A stretch of DNA of 64,000 nucleotides from Ornithinibacillus salinisoli (GTDB lineage Bacteria; Bacillota; Bacilli; Bacillales; Amphibacillaceae): the NCBI RefSeq assembly GCF_042682545.1, contig NZ_JBHUHQ010000021.1. The stretch is one strand, 5' to 3'. Within the stretch, counting starts at the first letter, position 1. Each line of letters starts with the position of its first letter. Positions 8,482 to 17,988 of this stretch are shown piece after piece. Under the pieces are notes generated by a model. That model had not been told where the DNA came from, ran no database searches, and saw only the letters and a list, made by a program, of their open reading frames with translations. Both the position numbers and the translations under genes were made by a program.

Positions 8482-10941
8482 GTGCGATCATACATACACT
8501 TCATTACTGTAATCCTATTTATTATAATGCTTATACCTATTCAAACATTTGCTGAGGATAAAGTAGAAATATCTGTTGATTATGGGTTCAATGGCAAAGT
8601 TCAAATGCATAAAGGCTTTCCAATGAGCATTACTTTCAAAAACAATGGCGAAAATATTTCAGGAGACCTTGTTATCTTCTCAAACCCTAACTATGAGTCT
8701 TTAGGTAGTATTGTTGTCCCAGTTGAACTTTCTAAAGGGGATGAAACAACTATTCACGTTTCGGTACCTGGGAATAATGGTGGAAATTTCAATTATAATT
8801 CGCAACATGATGATACGTTTATTCGCTTATACGAAGGATCATGGGAAGATGGGAATGAGATACCTCTTGATGGAAACACGAAGTTCCGAGCATCGTTTTT
8901 TCCTGATAATCGCTTAGTTGTGGGAGTACTAAGTAACTCATTTGATTCCTTAAATTTTTTAAACCTCTCAAAATTTAATGGTGAATCGGTTGAATTACTA
9001 CAAGTAGAACAAGATGAATTACCAGAGGATGAAAAAGGATTAGAACTATTTGATGTACTTATTATTAACGACTATAATTTATCAAATGCTTCCACTCAAT
9101 CACAAAATGCTATCAAAAAATGGATTCAATCTGGTGGTCATTTAATGATTGGTAGTAATCCATTTTTGCAACAACAGCTGGGGGAGCTTTCTGAATTAGT
9201 ATTATTACATGTAGATGATAAAACTTCCTTTAAAGAGTTAAGCTTTCTAAACGACAAAGAAAGTGATGTGAAGTCTACTTTTGAAAATGTCGAATTTTTG
9301 ACCGGTACTGCAACAGATAATACCAATGTAATCTATTCCGAAAACTCCTTACCAATCGTTTTAAACAAAAGCTACGGCTTAGGAGAAATGACACAATTTG
9401 CATTCAACATTGGAAATAGTTCGCTAACCAATACAGAAGTATATCAAAATTGGTGGTCCGACGTTTTACGAAAGACTGTAAATAAAAATAATAGTATGGG
9501 CCCTACAAGTTATGTACAAGAAGACTTAGTTTACCTTTTAGGGAGGATTGTTGATGCTTTTCCGTCTTCATTTATTCCTGTAAACCTACTTATCGTATTA
9601 TTTGTAGTTTATTTAATTTTGCTTTTCCCAGGATTATACTTCCTGTTGAAGAAGTTAGACAGACGAGAACAATCCTGGTTTATTATTCCGGTAGTAGCGA
9701 TTGTTTCTAGTGTTGCTTTTTTTGGGGTTGGAGCAAAAGATAGAATCTCTAGTTCACAAATTAATAATGTTAGTATTCTTTCCATTGACGATACTGGAAT
9801 CGCAAGTGGTTACGGTGCATTCTCCATTCTGACCAATAGTGGTGGTGACTATAAATTAACTGTAAAACCAGGAGAATTTAATGCTTTTCCAAGACAAACT
9901 CAAAATTCAAATCCTTCTAGTGCTCCATTTAATTATGCCATGGTTGAGAATGGACAAAATCAATCAACGATTACGTTTAATGATGTGGAATATTGGTCGA
10001 TACGTTCCGCTTACGGTGATGTGAATTCTATTGAAACTGGCAAAATTAATTCGAAGTTACGAGTGGAAGGACAACAATTAATCGGTAGCCTGACTAGTGA
10101 TCTATCTATAGATTTAGAAGAAGCATATTTATTGACTGGAACAGAAGCGTATCCTTTAGGAAAAATGGAAGCAGGATCCACAAAGGATATCCAAATAGAT
10201 CTAAAAAATATAAATAATAATGACTGGATTGGCGCTCCTCGTTCATCCGTAATAGCATCTAAAGTTGTACCAGGTTATTACAATTCAAATTATCATGTAA
10301 ATTCAGGTCCAACCGATAAAGAAGAGCTTGATGAATGGAAGAAATATGAACTTTTAAATCTCGCTATGACGAAAAAGGTTCACCAAAATGATTTAGACCA
10401 ACCTATAATTGCTGGTTATACAAAAGATTCCTATATTGATGTGAATGCGGAAAAGAAAAATACAAAGATAAAGACAACGACATTAATTACTCAACCTATC
10501 GAGGTTGAAACTGCTCCCAAAGGAGAATTTTCTTTTTCAGACGGATCGCTCATACCAGAATTAAGTATTTTTGAGAATAGTAATGGATTTATCCATCATA
10601 ATGGACTTGAAAATGGAGAGGAATTTATAGCGATAGAGGATGGGAAATATCAATTGACATATCAAATTCCTAATCAATTAAATAAAGAAAATATTCATCT
10701 TCAAATGCTAAAGTTTCGATATACTCGAGGAAACGGTACAACTTATCATTTGTTTAATGCAGAAACGGAAGAATTTATTAGTTTGGAAGAATTTAATGGA
10801 TTAGTTACCTTTGAGGAAAATGCTAATGAATTTTTAACAAAAGACGGTTCGATCATCATCATGTTTGAAAAAAACGGAATGAACAATCCAGAAATACAAA
10901 TTCCATCACTAGACCTAGAAGGAGAGTTTACCAATGATTGA
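8482..10941 (+). CDS. Exported/membrane protein with amidotransferase-like domain, first gene of MoxR-vWA-ABC operon
   Basis: This 819-aa protein starts at GTG after AGGAGGGG. It has a signal peptide (about 1-24), a beta-rich extracytoplasmic domain (about 25-140) and a class I amidotransferase/ThuA-like fold (about 150-330, with LFDVLIINDYNLSN and KKWIQSGGHLMIGSNP). Two membrane segments follow (about 364-389 and 398-415), then a long beta-rich extracytoplasmic C-terminal region. I see no catalytic Cys-His-Glu set, so the fold may be used for binding only. The stop overlaps the ABC ATPase gene by 8 bp. Its place at the head of an ABC/MoxR/vWA operon suggests a sensor or substrate-binding role, which is inference. 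Confidence 0.75.
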   Translation: MRSYIHFITVILFIIMLIPIQTFAEDKVEISVDYGFNGKVQMHKGFPMSITFKNNGENISGDLVIFSNPNYESLGSIVVPVELSKGDETTIHVSVPGNNGGNFNYNSQHDDTFIRLYEGSWEDGNEIPLDGNTKFRASFFPDNRLVVGVLSNSFDSLNFLNLSKFNGESVELLQVEQDELPEDEKGLELFDVLIINDYNLSNASTQSQNAIKKWIQSGGHLMIGSNPFLQQQLGELSELVLLHVDDKTSFKELSFLNDKESDVKSTFENVEFLTGTATDNTNVIYSENSLPIVLNKSYGLGEMTQFAFNIGNSSLTNTEVYQNWWSDVLRKTVNKNNSMGPTSYVQEDLVYLLGRIVDAFPSSFIPVNLLIVLFVVYLILLFPGLYFLLKKLDRREQSWFIIPVVAIVSSVAFFGVGAKDRISSSQINNVSILSIDDTGIASGYGAFSILTNSGGDYKLTVKPGEFNAFPRQTQNSNPSSAPFNYAMVENGQNQSTITFNDVEYWSIRSAYGDVNSIETGKINSKLRVEGQQLIGSLTSDLSIDLEEAYLLTGTEAYPLGKMEAGSTKDIQIDLKNINNNDWIGAPRSSVIASKVVPGYYNSNYHVNSGPTDKEELDEWKKYELLNLAMTKKVHQNDLDQPIIAGYTKDSYIDVNAEKKNTKIKTTTLITQPIEVETAPKGEFSFSDGSLIPELSIFENSNGFIHHNGLENGEEFIAIEDGKYQLTYQIPNQLNKENIHLQMLKFRYTRGNGTTYHLFNAETEEFISLEEFNGLVTFEENANEFLTKDGSIIIMFEKNGMNNPEIQIPSLDLEGEFTND

Positions 10942-11872
10942 AACAGTTAATTTAACAAAAAAATACGGTTCTTTCACAGCTCTAGATTCCCTAACTCTTA
11001 ACATAGAGAAGGGAACCGTATTTGGCTTTGTTGGCCATAATGGTGCTGGTAAATCAACTACCTTTTCTATATTAGCTACACTATTAACTCCGACTTCAGG
11101 AACTGCTTTTGTGAATGGGATTGATGTAACAACGGATCCTAAAAAGGTACGAAATTTAATTGGCTATATGCCAGACTTTTTTGGGGTTTATGATCAGTTT
11201 AAAACCGTTGAATACCTTGATTTTTATGGTGCCAGTTATGGAATTCCGAAAGCAGAAAGGGAAGCGTTAATTCCGCAACTGCTTGAATTGGTTAACTTAT
11301 CAAATAAAAAAGAAGATTATGTTGATGTGTTGTCCCGGGGAATGAAGCAACGTCTTTGCTTAGCGCGTTCCCTTATACACGACCCTGAAGTACTTATTTT
11401 AGATGAACCAGCATCAGGTCTTGACCCGAGAGCAAGAATTGAAATGAGGGAAATATTAAAGGAATTAAAAAGTATGGGAAAAACTATTTTAATATCTTCC
11501 CATATCTTACCGGAATTAGCAGAAATGTGCGATGAAATTGGAGTCATAACCAATGGGAAATTAGTAGCTTCTGGTTCAGTATCTTCCATTCAAAAGCAGT
11601 TACAAGCTAATAAAGAAATTCATGTTAAACTTGCTTCCGATCGCGATGAAGCAATAGCTTTTTTTGAGGATGAGCCAAAAATATCTGCTCTTACCAAGCA
11701 TGACAAATATGACGATATCATAATCTTTTCTTATGCAGGTAGTGATGAAGAACAAGTTCAATTACTAAAGAGAGCATTACTTGCAGATTTATTAATTATT
11801 AGTTTTAGCCAGGAGGAAGTTGACTTAGAAGATGTATTCTTAGAAATCACGAAAGGAGTTGATTTTTCTTGA
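10934..11872 (+). CDS. ABC transporter ATP-binding protein
   Basis: This 312-aa ATPase has Walker A GHNGAGKST (34-42), signature LSRGMKQRL, Walker B with LILDEPASGLDPRAR, and the switch His in ISSHILPEL. The C-terminal tail of about 90 residues fits ABC-2/NatA- or CcmA-type exporters. Its permease partner is the next gene, overlapping at TTGA. Because it is embedded between a membrane amidotransferase-like protein and a MoxR/vWA block, the transporter may act on the same envelope substrate as those proteins. Confidence 0.93.
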   Translation: MIETVNLTKKYGSFTALDSLTLNIEKGTVFGFVGHNGAGKSTTFSILATLLTPTSGTAFVNGIDVTTDPKKVRNLIGYMPDFFGVYDQFKTVEYLDFYGASYGIPKAEREALIPQLLELVNLSNKKEDYVDVLSRGMKQRLCLARSLIHDPEVLILDEPASGLDPRARIEMREILKELKSMGKTILISSHILPELAEMCDEIGVITNGKLVASGSVSSIQKQLQANKEIHVKLASDRDEAIAFFEDEPKISALTKHDKYDDIIIFSYAGSDEEQVQLLKRALLADLLIISFSQEEVDLEDVFLEITKGVDFS

Positions 11873-12723
11873 AATCATTACTAATTAACCCTGTTTTAAA
11901 TAAAGAAATAAAACTCCGTTTCCGGTCCTTTAAAGGATTTTTAGGTGTGTTTTTTTACTTATTTGCATTAGGTGTAGTAGCTATAGGCTTTATTATCGTG
12001 AATACGGTATATTCATCTTCTGTTATGTTTCGCCCGGAACAGAGCAGAGCTATGTTTATGGTTCTATCTTTTGTACAAATGGCATTAATATTATTTATGA
12101 CACCAGGTTTAACTTCAGGTGTCATTAGCGGGGAACGAGAGCGGCAAACATTAAATATCTTACTAACAACTCCACAGTCGTCTTTTAGTATCATTTTTAG
12201 TAAGCTAATCTCTTCCCTCGCTTATTTAATGCTAATGATGGTATCTTCATTACCACTATATAGTATTGTCTTTTTATTTGGTGGAGTATCACCAAAGCTT
12301 TTACTTACAACATTTAGTTTATATGTAATTACAATGGTAACAATTGGTAGCATTGGTGTGTTTTTTTCGACGCTAATTCGAAAAACGATTATCGCCACCA
12401 TTGTTACGTATGGAATAACATTATTCTTAACGGCAGGCACAGCATTTTTAACGATTATTGGATCACAAATATTTGCCTTTAATGGTACGAATCAAACAGC
12501 TTTTCCGTATTTTACTGCGATGGTTAATCCAATTATTATTCTGCTTTCAAAATTTGAGGAATATCTTGCGAATGAAATTTCCAACACAACAGGTATTGAT
12601 TTTCCTCTAATGGCTAGTTTTATTATTACTTATATCATTATTAGCGTTCTTGTATTAACAATTAGCATTATGAAACTCCGGCCAAACAGGAAGGCCAAAA
12701 AAGGAACGGTGAAAGATGGATGA
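11869..12723 (+). CDS. ABC-2 type permease
   Basis: This 284-aa membrane protein has about six predicted helices and the conserved ABC-2 segment GLTSGVISGERERQTLNILLTTP. It starts at TTG overlapping the ATPase stop (TTGA), with AAAGGAG 11 bases upstream. It pairs with the preceding ATPase as an exporter. The stop overlaps the next start by 8 bp, so expression is coupled along the operon. Confidence 0.9.
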   Translation: MKSLLINPVLNKEIKLRFRSFKGFLGVFFYLFALGVVAIGFIIVNTVYSSSVMFRPEQSRAMFMVLSFVQMALILFMTPGLTSGVISGERERQTLNILLTTPQSSFSIIFSKLISSLAYLMLMMVSSLPLYSIVFLFGGVSPKLLLTTFSLYVITMVTIGSIGVFFSTLIRKTIIATIVTYGITLFLTAGTAFLTIIGSQIFAFNGTNQTAFPYFTAMVNPIIILLSKFEEYLANEISNTTGIDFPLMASFIITYIIISVLVLTISIMKLRPNRKAKKGTVKDG

Positions 12724-14293
12724 AAAACAACAGTTTATAAGATTGTTGAAGGTAACCAAACGTAAATTAATTATGAATCAAGCTATACGATCCATTCATG
12801 TCGGATTACTAATCATGGCTATAGCAATAGTACTCATGACATTACTTGCAAGAATGGTTGTTATCGTACATTTACTTGAGAAAATGTTATTTCTAAGTAC
12901 CTTCATACTACTTATAACGATCGTTTATATAATCATCAAGCGACCTACTAATCGATCAGCTGCGAACTTATTTGACGAATATGTAAGGGATGATCGGGTA
13001 ATAACCGCTTTAAATTATTTATACGACGAATCCGCTATCAGTCACTTACAACGTCGTGATGCAATTGTGCATATGAATAAAGTTAAAATAACAATAGAAC
13101 ATGAAAAGAGCAAAGTTTTTTACTGGAAACAACTGATTTTCGTGTTATTTTTATTCTCTGTATCTATAGGTTCATTGTTACTACCTAATGAAGTTATGCA
13201 AACGGCAGAACAACTGGAATTAGATGAAGAGATTGTAGAAAAAGCAAAAGGGGAAATCGAGAAATTAGTAGAGGAAGACAATAAAGTAGATGAAATACAG
13301 AAGGAATTGTTAGAGGAAACACAAGATGTTAAAGAAAGTGAAGAATTACTAGAAAAATTATTAAAACAAGAAGAAAAACTAGTGAAAGAGAAAGTAAATG
13401 CTTTAAACGAAGAAAATAAATTAAAGGAACTTGCTAATGGAGTTAATGAACTTCAAGAACTTTCTAGTGCTCTTGAACAACTTGATACGGAAAAATTAAA
13501 TGATGCCTTAAATAAATTAATGGAAAATGAGTTATCAGCTTTGTCCGAGCAACAACAAAAAGCTTTGGAAGAATTGATTTCTGCTGTGACTAATCAAGAA
13601 ATAGGTAACTTATCAGAACTATCACAAGAACAATTAAATGAAATCATGAGTGCATTAGGAAATCAGCTTGGTGCAATGATTGAAAATGCGAATTCGATTC
13701 CCCAACTGACTAATCTTCAAGAACAAGTACAGAATATCGCATCCACACTTAACGAAAATAGAAATGCAAATGGACTATCCAATTCCAATGAACTCGCTTT
13801 TGGTTCATCTAGTCAATCGAATAATCAGCATTCCGAGAATCCATCAGATAATAATGGATCAAGTAGCCAAGGGCAAGGGCAAAGCTCAGGAGATGGTAAT
13901 GGATCTGGATCAGGCAACGGAGATGGAAACGGTTCGGGAAATGGATCAGGTAATGGAAATGGAAGCGGAAGTGGGAATGGATCAGGTAACGGGAGTGGAA
14001 GCAATGGTAATGGAGCTGGCTTTGGCCAAGGGTCACGAGAATTAACAATTCCTGAAGAAATCGAAGGAGAAAACACTATAGAAACGGATAACGGTGAATT
14101 AGGTGAAGGAAATAGTGAACAACAAACTGCTCCAAATGCACCTATATTAAAGGGTTCTATTCGATCCTATGATGAAGTTTACGGTAATTATGAAAAAGCA
14201 TACCGAAATGGAATCGAACGAATGGACTTACCTACCTATTTAGAAGATGTCGTAAAAGGTTACTTTAGTGATCTGGACCCGAGAGGAGAATAA
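12716..14293 (+). CDS. Membrane-anchored coiled-coil protein with Gly/Ser/Asn-rich linker
   Basis: This is a 525-aa protein of no family I can name with certainty. Three membrane segments lie at about 27-48, 54-75 and 137-156. They are followed by a long Glu/Leu/Lys-rich coiled coil (about 165-320), a low-complexity Ser/Gly/Asn linker (about 365-440) and a short conserved-looking C-terminal part (PILKGSIRSYDEVYGNYEKAYRNG). Large helical proteins of similar build, such as the DUF4175-like ones, occur beside MoxR-DUF58-vWA genes in other phyla, so it may be the scaffold of the complex. It sits 2 bp before the MoxR gene. Confidence 0.7.
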   Translation: MDEKQQFIRLLKVTKRKLIMNQAIRSIHVGLLIMAIAIVLMTLLARMVVIVHLLEKMLFLSTFILLITIVYIIIKRPTNRSAANLFDEYVRDDRVITALNYLYDESAISHLQRRDAIVHMNKVKITIEHEKSKVFYWKQLIFVLFLFSVSIGSLLLPNEVMQTAEQLELDEEIVEKAKGEIEKLVEEDNKVDEIQKELLEETQDVKESEELLEKLLKQEEKLVKEKVNALNEENKLKELANGVNELQELSSALEQLDTEKLNDALNKLMENELSALSEQQQKALEELISAVTNQEIGNLSELSQEQLNEIMSALGNQLGAMIENANSIPQLTNLQEQVQNIASTLNENRNANGLSNSNELAFGSSSQSNNQHSENPSDNNGSSSQGQGQSSGDGNGSGSGNGDGNGSGNGSGNGNGSGSGNGSGNGSGSNGNGAGFGQGSRELTIPEEIEGENTIETDNGELGEGNSEQQTAPNAPILKGSIRSYDEVYGNYEKAYRNGIERMDLPTYLEDVVKGYFSDLDPRGE

Positions 14294-14295
14294 AT

Positions 14296-15297
14296 GTGTT
14301 AGATATGGAAAAGAAAGAAAAACAATTACAGGATGTAACAGAGCAGATTGCAAAAACAAAAATAGAAATAGAAAAATATATTGTGGGACAATCGAACGTT
14401 ATAGATCAAGTATTATGGACGATTTTTGCAGGGGGACATGCCTTGCTTGAAGGGTTACCTGGTCTTGGGAAAACGATGTTAGTTCGAACCATTTCAAATG
14501 TCATGGATTTAGATTTTTCTCGCATACAATTTACGCCGGATCTAATGCCATCCGATATTACGGGTACAATGATGATTGAACCAAGCGAGGAAGGGAACCG
14601 TCAATCCTTTGTCTTTCATCAAGGGCCTGTTTTTGCAAATATTTTATTAGCAGATGAAATTAACAGATCAACACCGAAGACACAAAGCTCATTACTAGAA
14701 GCGATGGGTGAAAAGACGGTAACTGTTATGGGCGATACGAAAGACTTGCCACAACCATTCTTCGTGTTAGCAACACAGAACCCACTTGACCTTGAAGGAA
14801 CATATCCATTACCTGAAGCACAGATGGATCGATTTTTAATGAAAATTAATGTAGCCTATCCTTCTAAGGAGGAACTAAAACAAATTGTCATCCATACTAC
14901 TGGTAACTTAACACCTAAAGTATCCAAAATCATAGATAAAAGCATGATTATAGATATACAAAATCTAGCAAATGAAATTCTTGTTTCCGAAGAAATGCTA
15001 GACTATGCTGTTCATCTTATTATGGCAACACATCCAGACAATGAAAACGCAACAGAATTAGTAAAAAAATATGTCCGATATGGCTCAGGTCCACGAGGTT
15101 TACAAGCTTTAATACGTATTGCAAAGGTTCGTGCTATTAGTGCCGGACGTTTTCATATCTCTAAAGGGGATGTGAAACAAGCGGTAAAGCCCGTCCTACG
15201 TCATCGACTCTTTTTAAACTTTGAAGGGGAAGCATCCGGAATTACAAGCGATGAGATTGTTGATGAAATTATTGTTTCAATTGGTGAAACTACATGA
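14296..15297 (+). CDS. MoxR-family AAA+ ATPase
   Basis: This 333-aa protein starts at GTG, 5 bases after GAGAGGAGAA. The next ATG is too far from that site. Walker A is GLPGLGKT (53-60), Walker B is LLADEINR (Asp120-Glu121), and sensor 1 is ATQNP, followed by the MoxR-typical LEGTYPLPEAQMDRF and the arginine-rich RYGSGPRGLQALIRIAK. MoxR ATPases are chaperone-like and usually work with the vWA proteins encoded beside them, as here. The start of the DUF58 gene overlaps its stop (ATGA). Confidence 0.95.
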   Translation: MLDMEKKEKQLQDVTEQIAKTKIEIEKYIVGQSNVIDQVLWTIFAGGHALLEGLPGLGKTMLVRTISNVMDLDFSRIQFTPDLMPSDITGTMMIEPSEEGNRQSFVFHQGPVFANILLADEINRSTPKTQSSLLEAMGEKTVTVMGDTKDLPQPFFVLATQNPLDLEGTYPLPEAQMDRFLMKINVAYPSKEELKQIVIHTTGNLTPKVSKIIDKSMIIDIQNLANEILVSEEMLDYAVHLIMATHPDNENATELVKKYVRYGSGPRGLQALIRIAKVRAISAGRFHISKGDVKQAVKPVLRHRLFLNFEGEASGITSDEIVDEIIVSIGETT

Positions 15298-16169
15298 TGA
15301 ATGAAATGCTATCAAATTCTCTCATGTTTCAGTTATCAAAGTATACCTTCCAATCCAAAAAGTTAAAAAGAGGTCACCATAAAGGGGGACACCGATCCAC
15401 GAAATCAGGTACTTCTCTTGATTTTTCAGATTATCGCAGTTATCAGCCTGGTGATGATTTGCGACAAATTGATTGGAATGTTTATGCCAGAACAAACAAG
15501 CATTATATTAAACGATTTTTAGATGAACAGGAATTAGTTGTTTCCGTTTATCTAGATTGTACCAATTCGATGACCATTCCACCGCAAAAATGGAAAATGG
15601 CGAGTGGCTTAGCAGCTTCCCTAGGATATCTATCGTTAACAAGTGATGACCGAGTAGGAATTTTTCCGATTGGTTCGGAAACCCATCCATTTAGCTATAA
15701 AAAAGGACGTGCTTTTTCTAATCGTCTTGTGCAGTATGTGGAAAATGTAAAGCCAAATAATGGTCCAGAAACTTTTTCAGAGTCTGTTCAACAGTTGATT
15801 CAACCAAAATCTAGTTTCTCCATTGTAATAAGTGATTTATTGGAGCCAGTAGAAATGGTGAAGAGCGCATTTAAAAAAATGCAAGCATATAAACAAGAAC
15901 TGTATGTCATACAAATATTATCAGCGGAAGAAGTTTCGCCAAATTATCAAGGTGATCTAGAGCTAGTTGATAGCGAGACAAATGACATCACCAATGTCTC
16001 CATGAATAGTACAGTAAAAAGACATTACCAACAAAGCATACAAAAACATAAGGAAGAAATTCTAAAGTTTTGCCATGAACGGGGAATTAACTTTATTACA
16101 TGTCAGGCAAACCATTCCATAGAAGAAATCATTTTTAATAGATTAACATCTATTGGTTGGATACATTGA
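15294..16169 (+). CDS. DUF58 domain protein (vWA-like partner of MoxR)
   Basis: This 291-aa soluble protein has the DUF58 signature SDYRSYQPGDDLRQIDWNVY (about 45-64), followed by a vWA-like core with the degenerate metal site DCTNS (VYLDCTNSMTIP) and a later ISDLLEP. DUF58 proteins occur almost always next to MoxR and are thought to be its client or adaptor. Translational coupling through ATGA with the MoxR gene fits a fixed stoichiometry. Confidence 0.92.
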   Translation: MMNEMLSNSLMFQLSKYTFQSKKLKRGHHKGGHRSTKSGTSLDFSDYRSYQPGDDLRQIDWNVYARTNKHYIKRFLDEQELVVSVYLDCTNSMTIPPQKWKMASGLAASLGYLSLTSDDRVGIFPIGSETHPFSYKKGRAFSNRLVQYVENVKPNNGPETFSESVQQLIQPKSSFSIVISDLLEPVEMVKSAFKKMQAYKQELYVIQILSAEEVSPNYQGDLELVDSETNDITNVSMNSTVKRHYQQSIQKHKEEILKFCHERGINFITCQANHSIEEIIFNRLTSIGWIH

Positions 16170-16179
16170 GGTGATACCT

Positions 16180-17988
16180 TTGCAATTTTTAACGCCTAAT
16201 TATTTTGGATTATCGATATTTTTAGTTGGAATAATTCTATTCTATTTATTTCGTAAACAATATGATAAACATGTGATCTCATCTACCTTATTATGGCACC
16301 AAGTAATGCAAGAATGGCAAGCAACAAAATGGTGGAGGAAATTACAACGACATCTATTGATGTATCTTCAGTTAATCATACTATTACTACTAATGATAGC
16401 TTTGACTCGACCATTTATCGGACTAAGCGAATATTCTGGTGAACATATTATAGTAATCATGGATACGTCGGCTTCCATGACTGCTGAAGAAGAAGAATCT
16501 AGTCGGCTGCAAATGGCTAAAGAAGAAGTGAAGGACATTATAGATCAATTAGATAACCAAATGATGACGGTCGTATTGGCGGAAGAATCTCCACGTATTT
16601 TATATTCTAATGAGACGATAAAAAACAGGATGATTCATGCTATTGAGGATCTAGACACTTCTTATCAAGTAAGTGATGTCAATAAAGCAGTCCAACTTGC
16701 TAATCAAATATTAGCGAGTTCGACTGGGGAAATTCATGTTTTCTCGGATCGAGTGGAGGCTGATCAGATACGAGATAATTTTTTAAATTACGATCTTACT
16801 ATTCATAATATTGGATCGTCTCATGCCAATCTTTCTCTGCATACGTTTGGTGTATCCGAGCGGGAAGGCAAAGTAAATGGTATATTAACGGTCAATAGTG
16901 AGTATACAGAAGAACAACTCGTTCGGATTACAATTGAAAGTGACGGAGAAGAACTTCGTCAAATTCAAGAACTACTAGAACCAAATAAACTTACACAACT
17001 TTCCGTAGAGGATTTGCCTACTAAACCTTATTATAAAGCAGTAATTACGACTAATGATGATTATCAAGCTGATAATACGAGTATTTCTTTTTTACAAAAA
17101 ACAGTGAACCCTTCCCTATATCTAGTTGGTGATGTAAATCCGTTTGTTGTTCGGGCATTAAATTATTTTAAGACAGACATTATTCAAGTGGAAAATGGTG
17201 CAGATGTACCAGATGATGCAACTGGCATTTTTATTTTAGAAGATGTTCCTGATGACCAATGGCCAAATGGACCGTTATTTCTTTTAAATCCAAGGAAAGA
17301 AGGGCCGTTTGATGTGAAAGAAAAACAAGATTTACAGAGCGGTTTGCGAGTGCTAAAAGAAGACCCTCTTTTAAATTTTGTTGATTTGGAAGAAGTTTAT
17401 ATACAAAAAAGTATCCCATATGAGTCTTCTCAACTTGAAACGCTTGTTTCAACGGATGACACTCCTATCATTAGTAAGGGATATCATGATGGACGACCTG
17501 TTATTGTACTTGGAGTTGACATTATAGACACAGATTGGCCGTTACATACTGGCTTTCCAATATTTTTATATAACTCCATTCAATATTTGACAGAACAACA
17601 AGAAATACTTGGATATGTAAAACCGAATGAACAAATAACTATTGCATATAATGCAAATGCAACACAAGGTTCAATTGTTGATGAGAACAATGATAAATTA
17701 ATAGATTTAAATGTTGATGACGGAATATTTCAAGCACCAAACGAACCAGGTTTATATCGAATACAAGAAATTATTGGTGACAGGACAAAAGAAAGACTAG
17801 TAGCAGTTACTCTTGACCAAGAGGAGCATCACATTGTCCCAAGTGAAAGCTTTGCCATTGAGCTTGATCAGGAAGATTCAAGTGTCAACGAACAAAAGCC
17901 AAATGAAATATGGGCATGGATTACCATAATCGCATTTATCGTGTTATTGCTAGAATGGGAGGTTTATCGACGTGGAATTACAAATTGA
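16180..17988 (+). CDS. BatA-like membrane vWA protein
   Basis: About 602 aa from a TTG at 16180, preferred over an upstream TTG at 16153 because GAGGTG lies 6 bases before it. A BatA N-terminal region with two membrane helices (about 8-25 and 58-78) leads to a vWA domain with intact metal site DTSAS near residue 94. A second extracytoplasmic region follows, and a last membrane helix lies near the C-terminus (AWITIIAFIVLLLEW). In Bacteroides the related BatA proteins are linked to aerotolerance, and their molecular role is unknown. It overlaps the next gene by 17 bp. Confidence 0.88.
   Translation: MQFLTPNYFGLSIFLVGIILFYLFRKQYDKHVISSTLLWHQVMQEWQATKWWRKLQRHLLMYLQLIILLLLMIALTRPFIGLSEYSGEHIIVIMDTSASMTAEEEESSRLQMAKEEVKDIIDQLDNQMMTVVLAEESPRILYSNETIKNRMIHAIEDLDTSYQVSDVNKAVQLANQILASSTGEIHVFSDRVEADQIRDNFLNYDLTIHNIGSSHANLSLHTFGVSEREGKVNGILTVNSEYTEEQLVRITIESDGEELRQIQELLEPNKLTQLSVEDLPTKPYYKAVITTNDDYQADNTSISFLQKTVNPSLYLVGDVNPFVVRALNYFKTDIIQVENGADVPDDATGIFILEDVPDDQWPNGPLFLLNPRKEGPFDVKEKQDLQSGLRVLKEDPLLNFVDLEEVYIQKSIPYESSQLETLVSTDDTPIISKGYHDGRPVIVLGVDIIDTDWPLHTGFPIFLYNSIQYLTEQQEILGYVKPNEQITIAYNANATQGSIVDENNDKLIDLNVDDGIFQAPNEPGLYRIQEIIGDRTKERLVAVTLDQEEHHIVPSESFAIELDQEDSSVNEQKPNEIWAWITIIAFIVLLLEWEVYRRGITN

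Noticed and set aside
13764..14076. Open frames on both strands over the Gly/Ser/Asn linker
   Set aside because: They arise from low-complexity DNA inside the coiled-coil protein gene, whose frame is supported by its overlaps on both sides.
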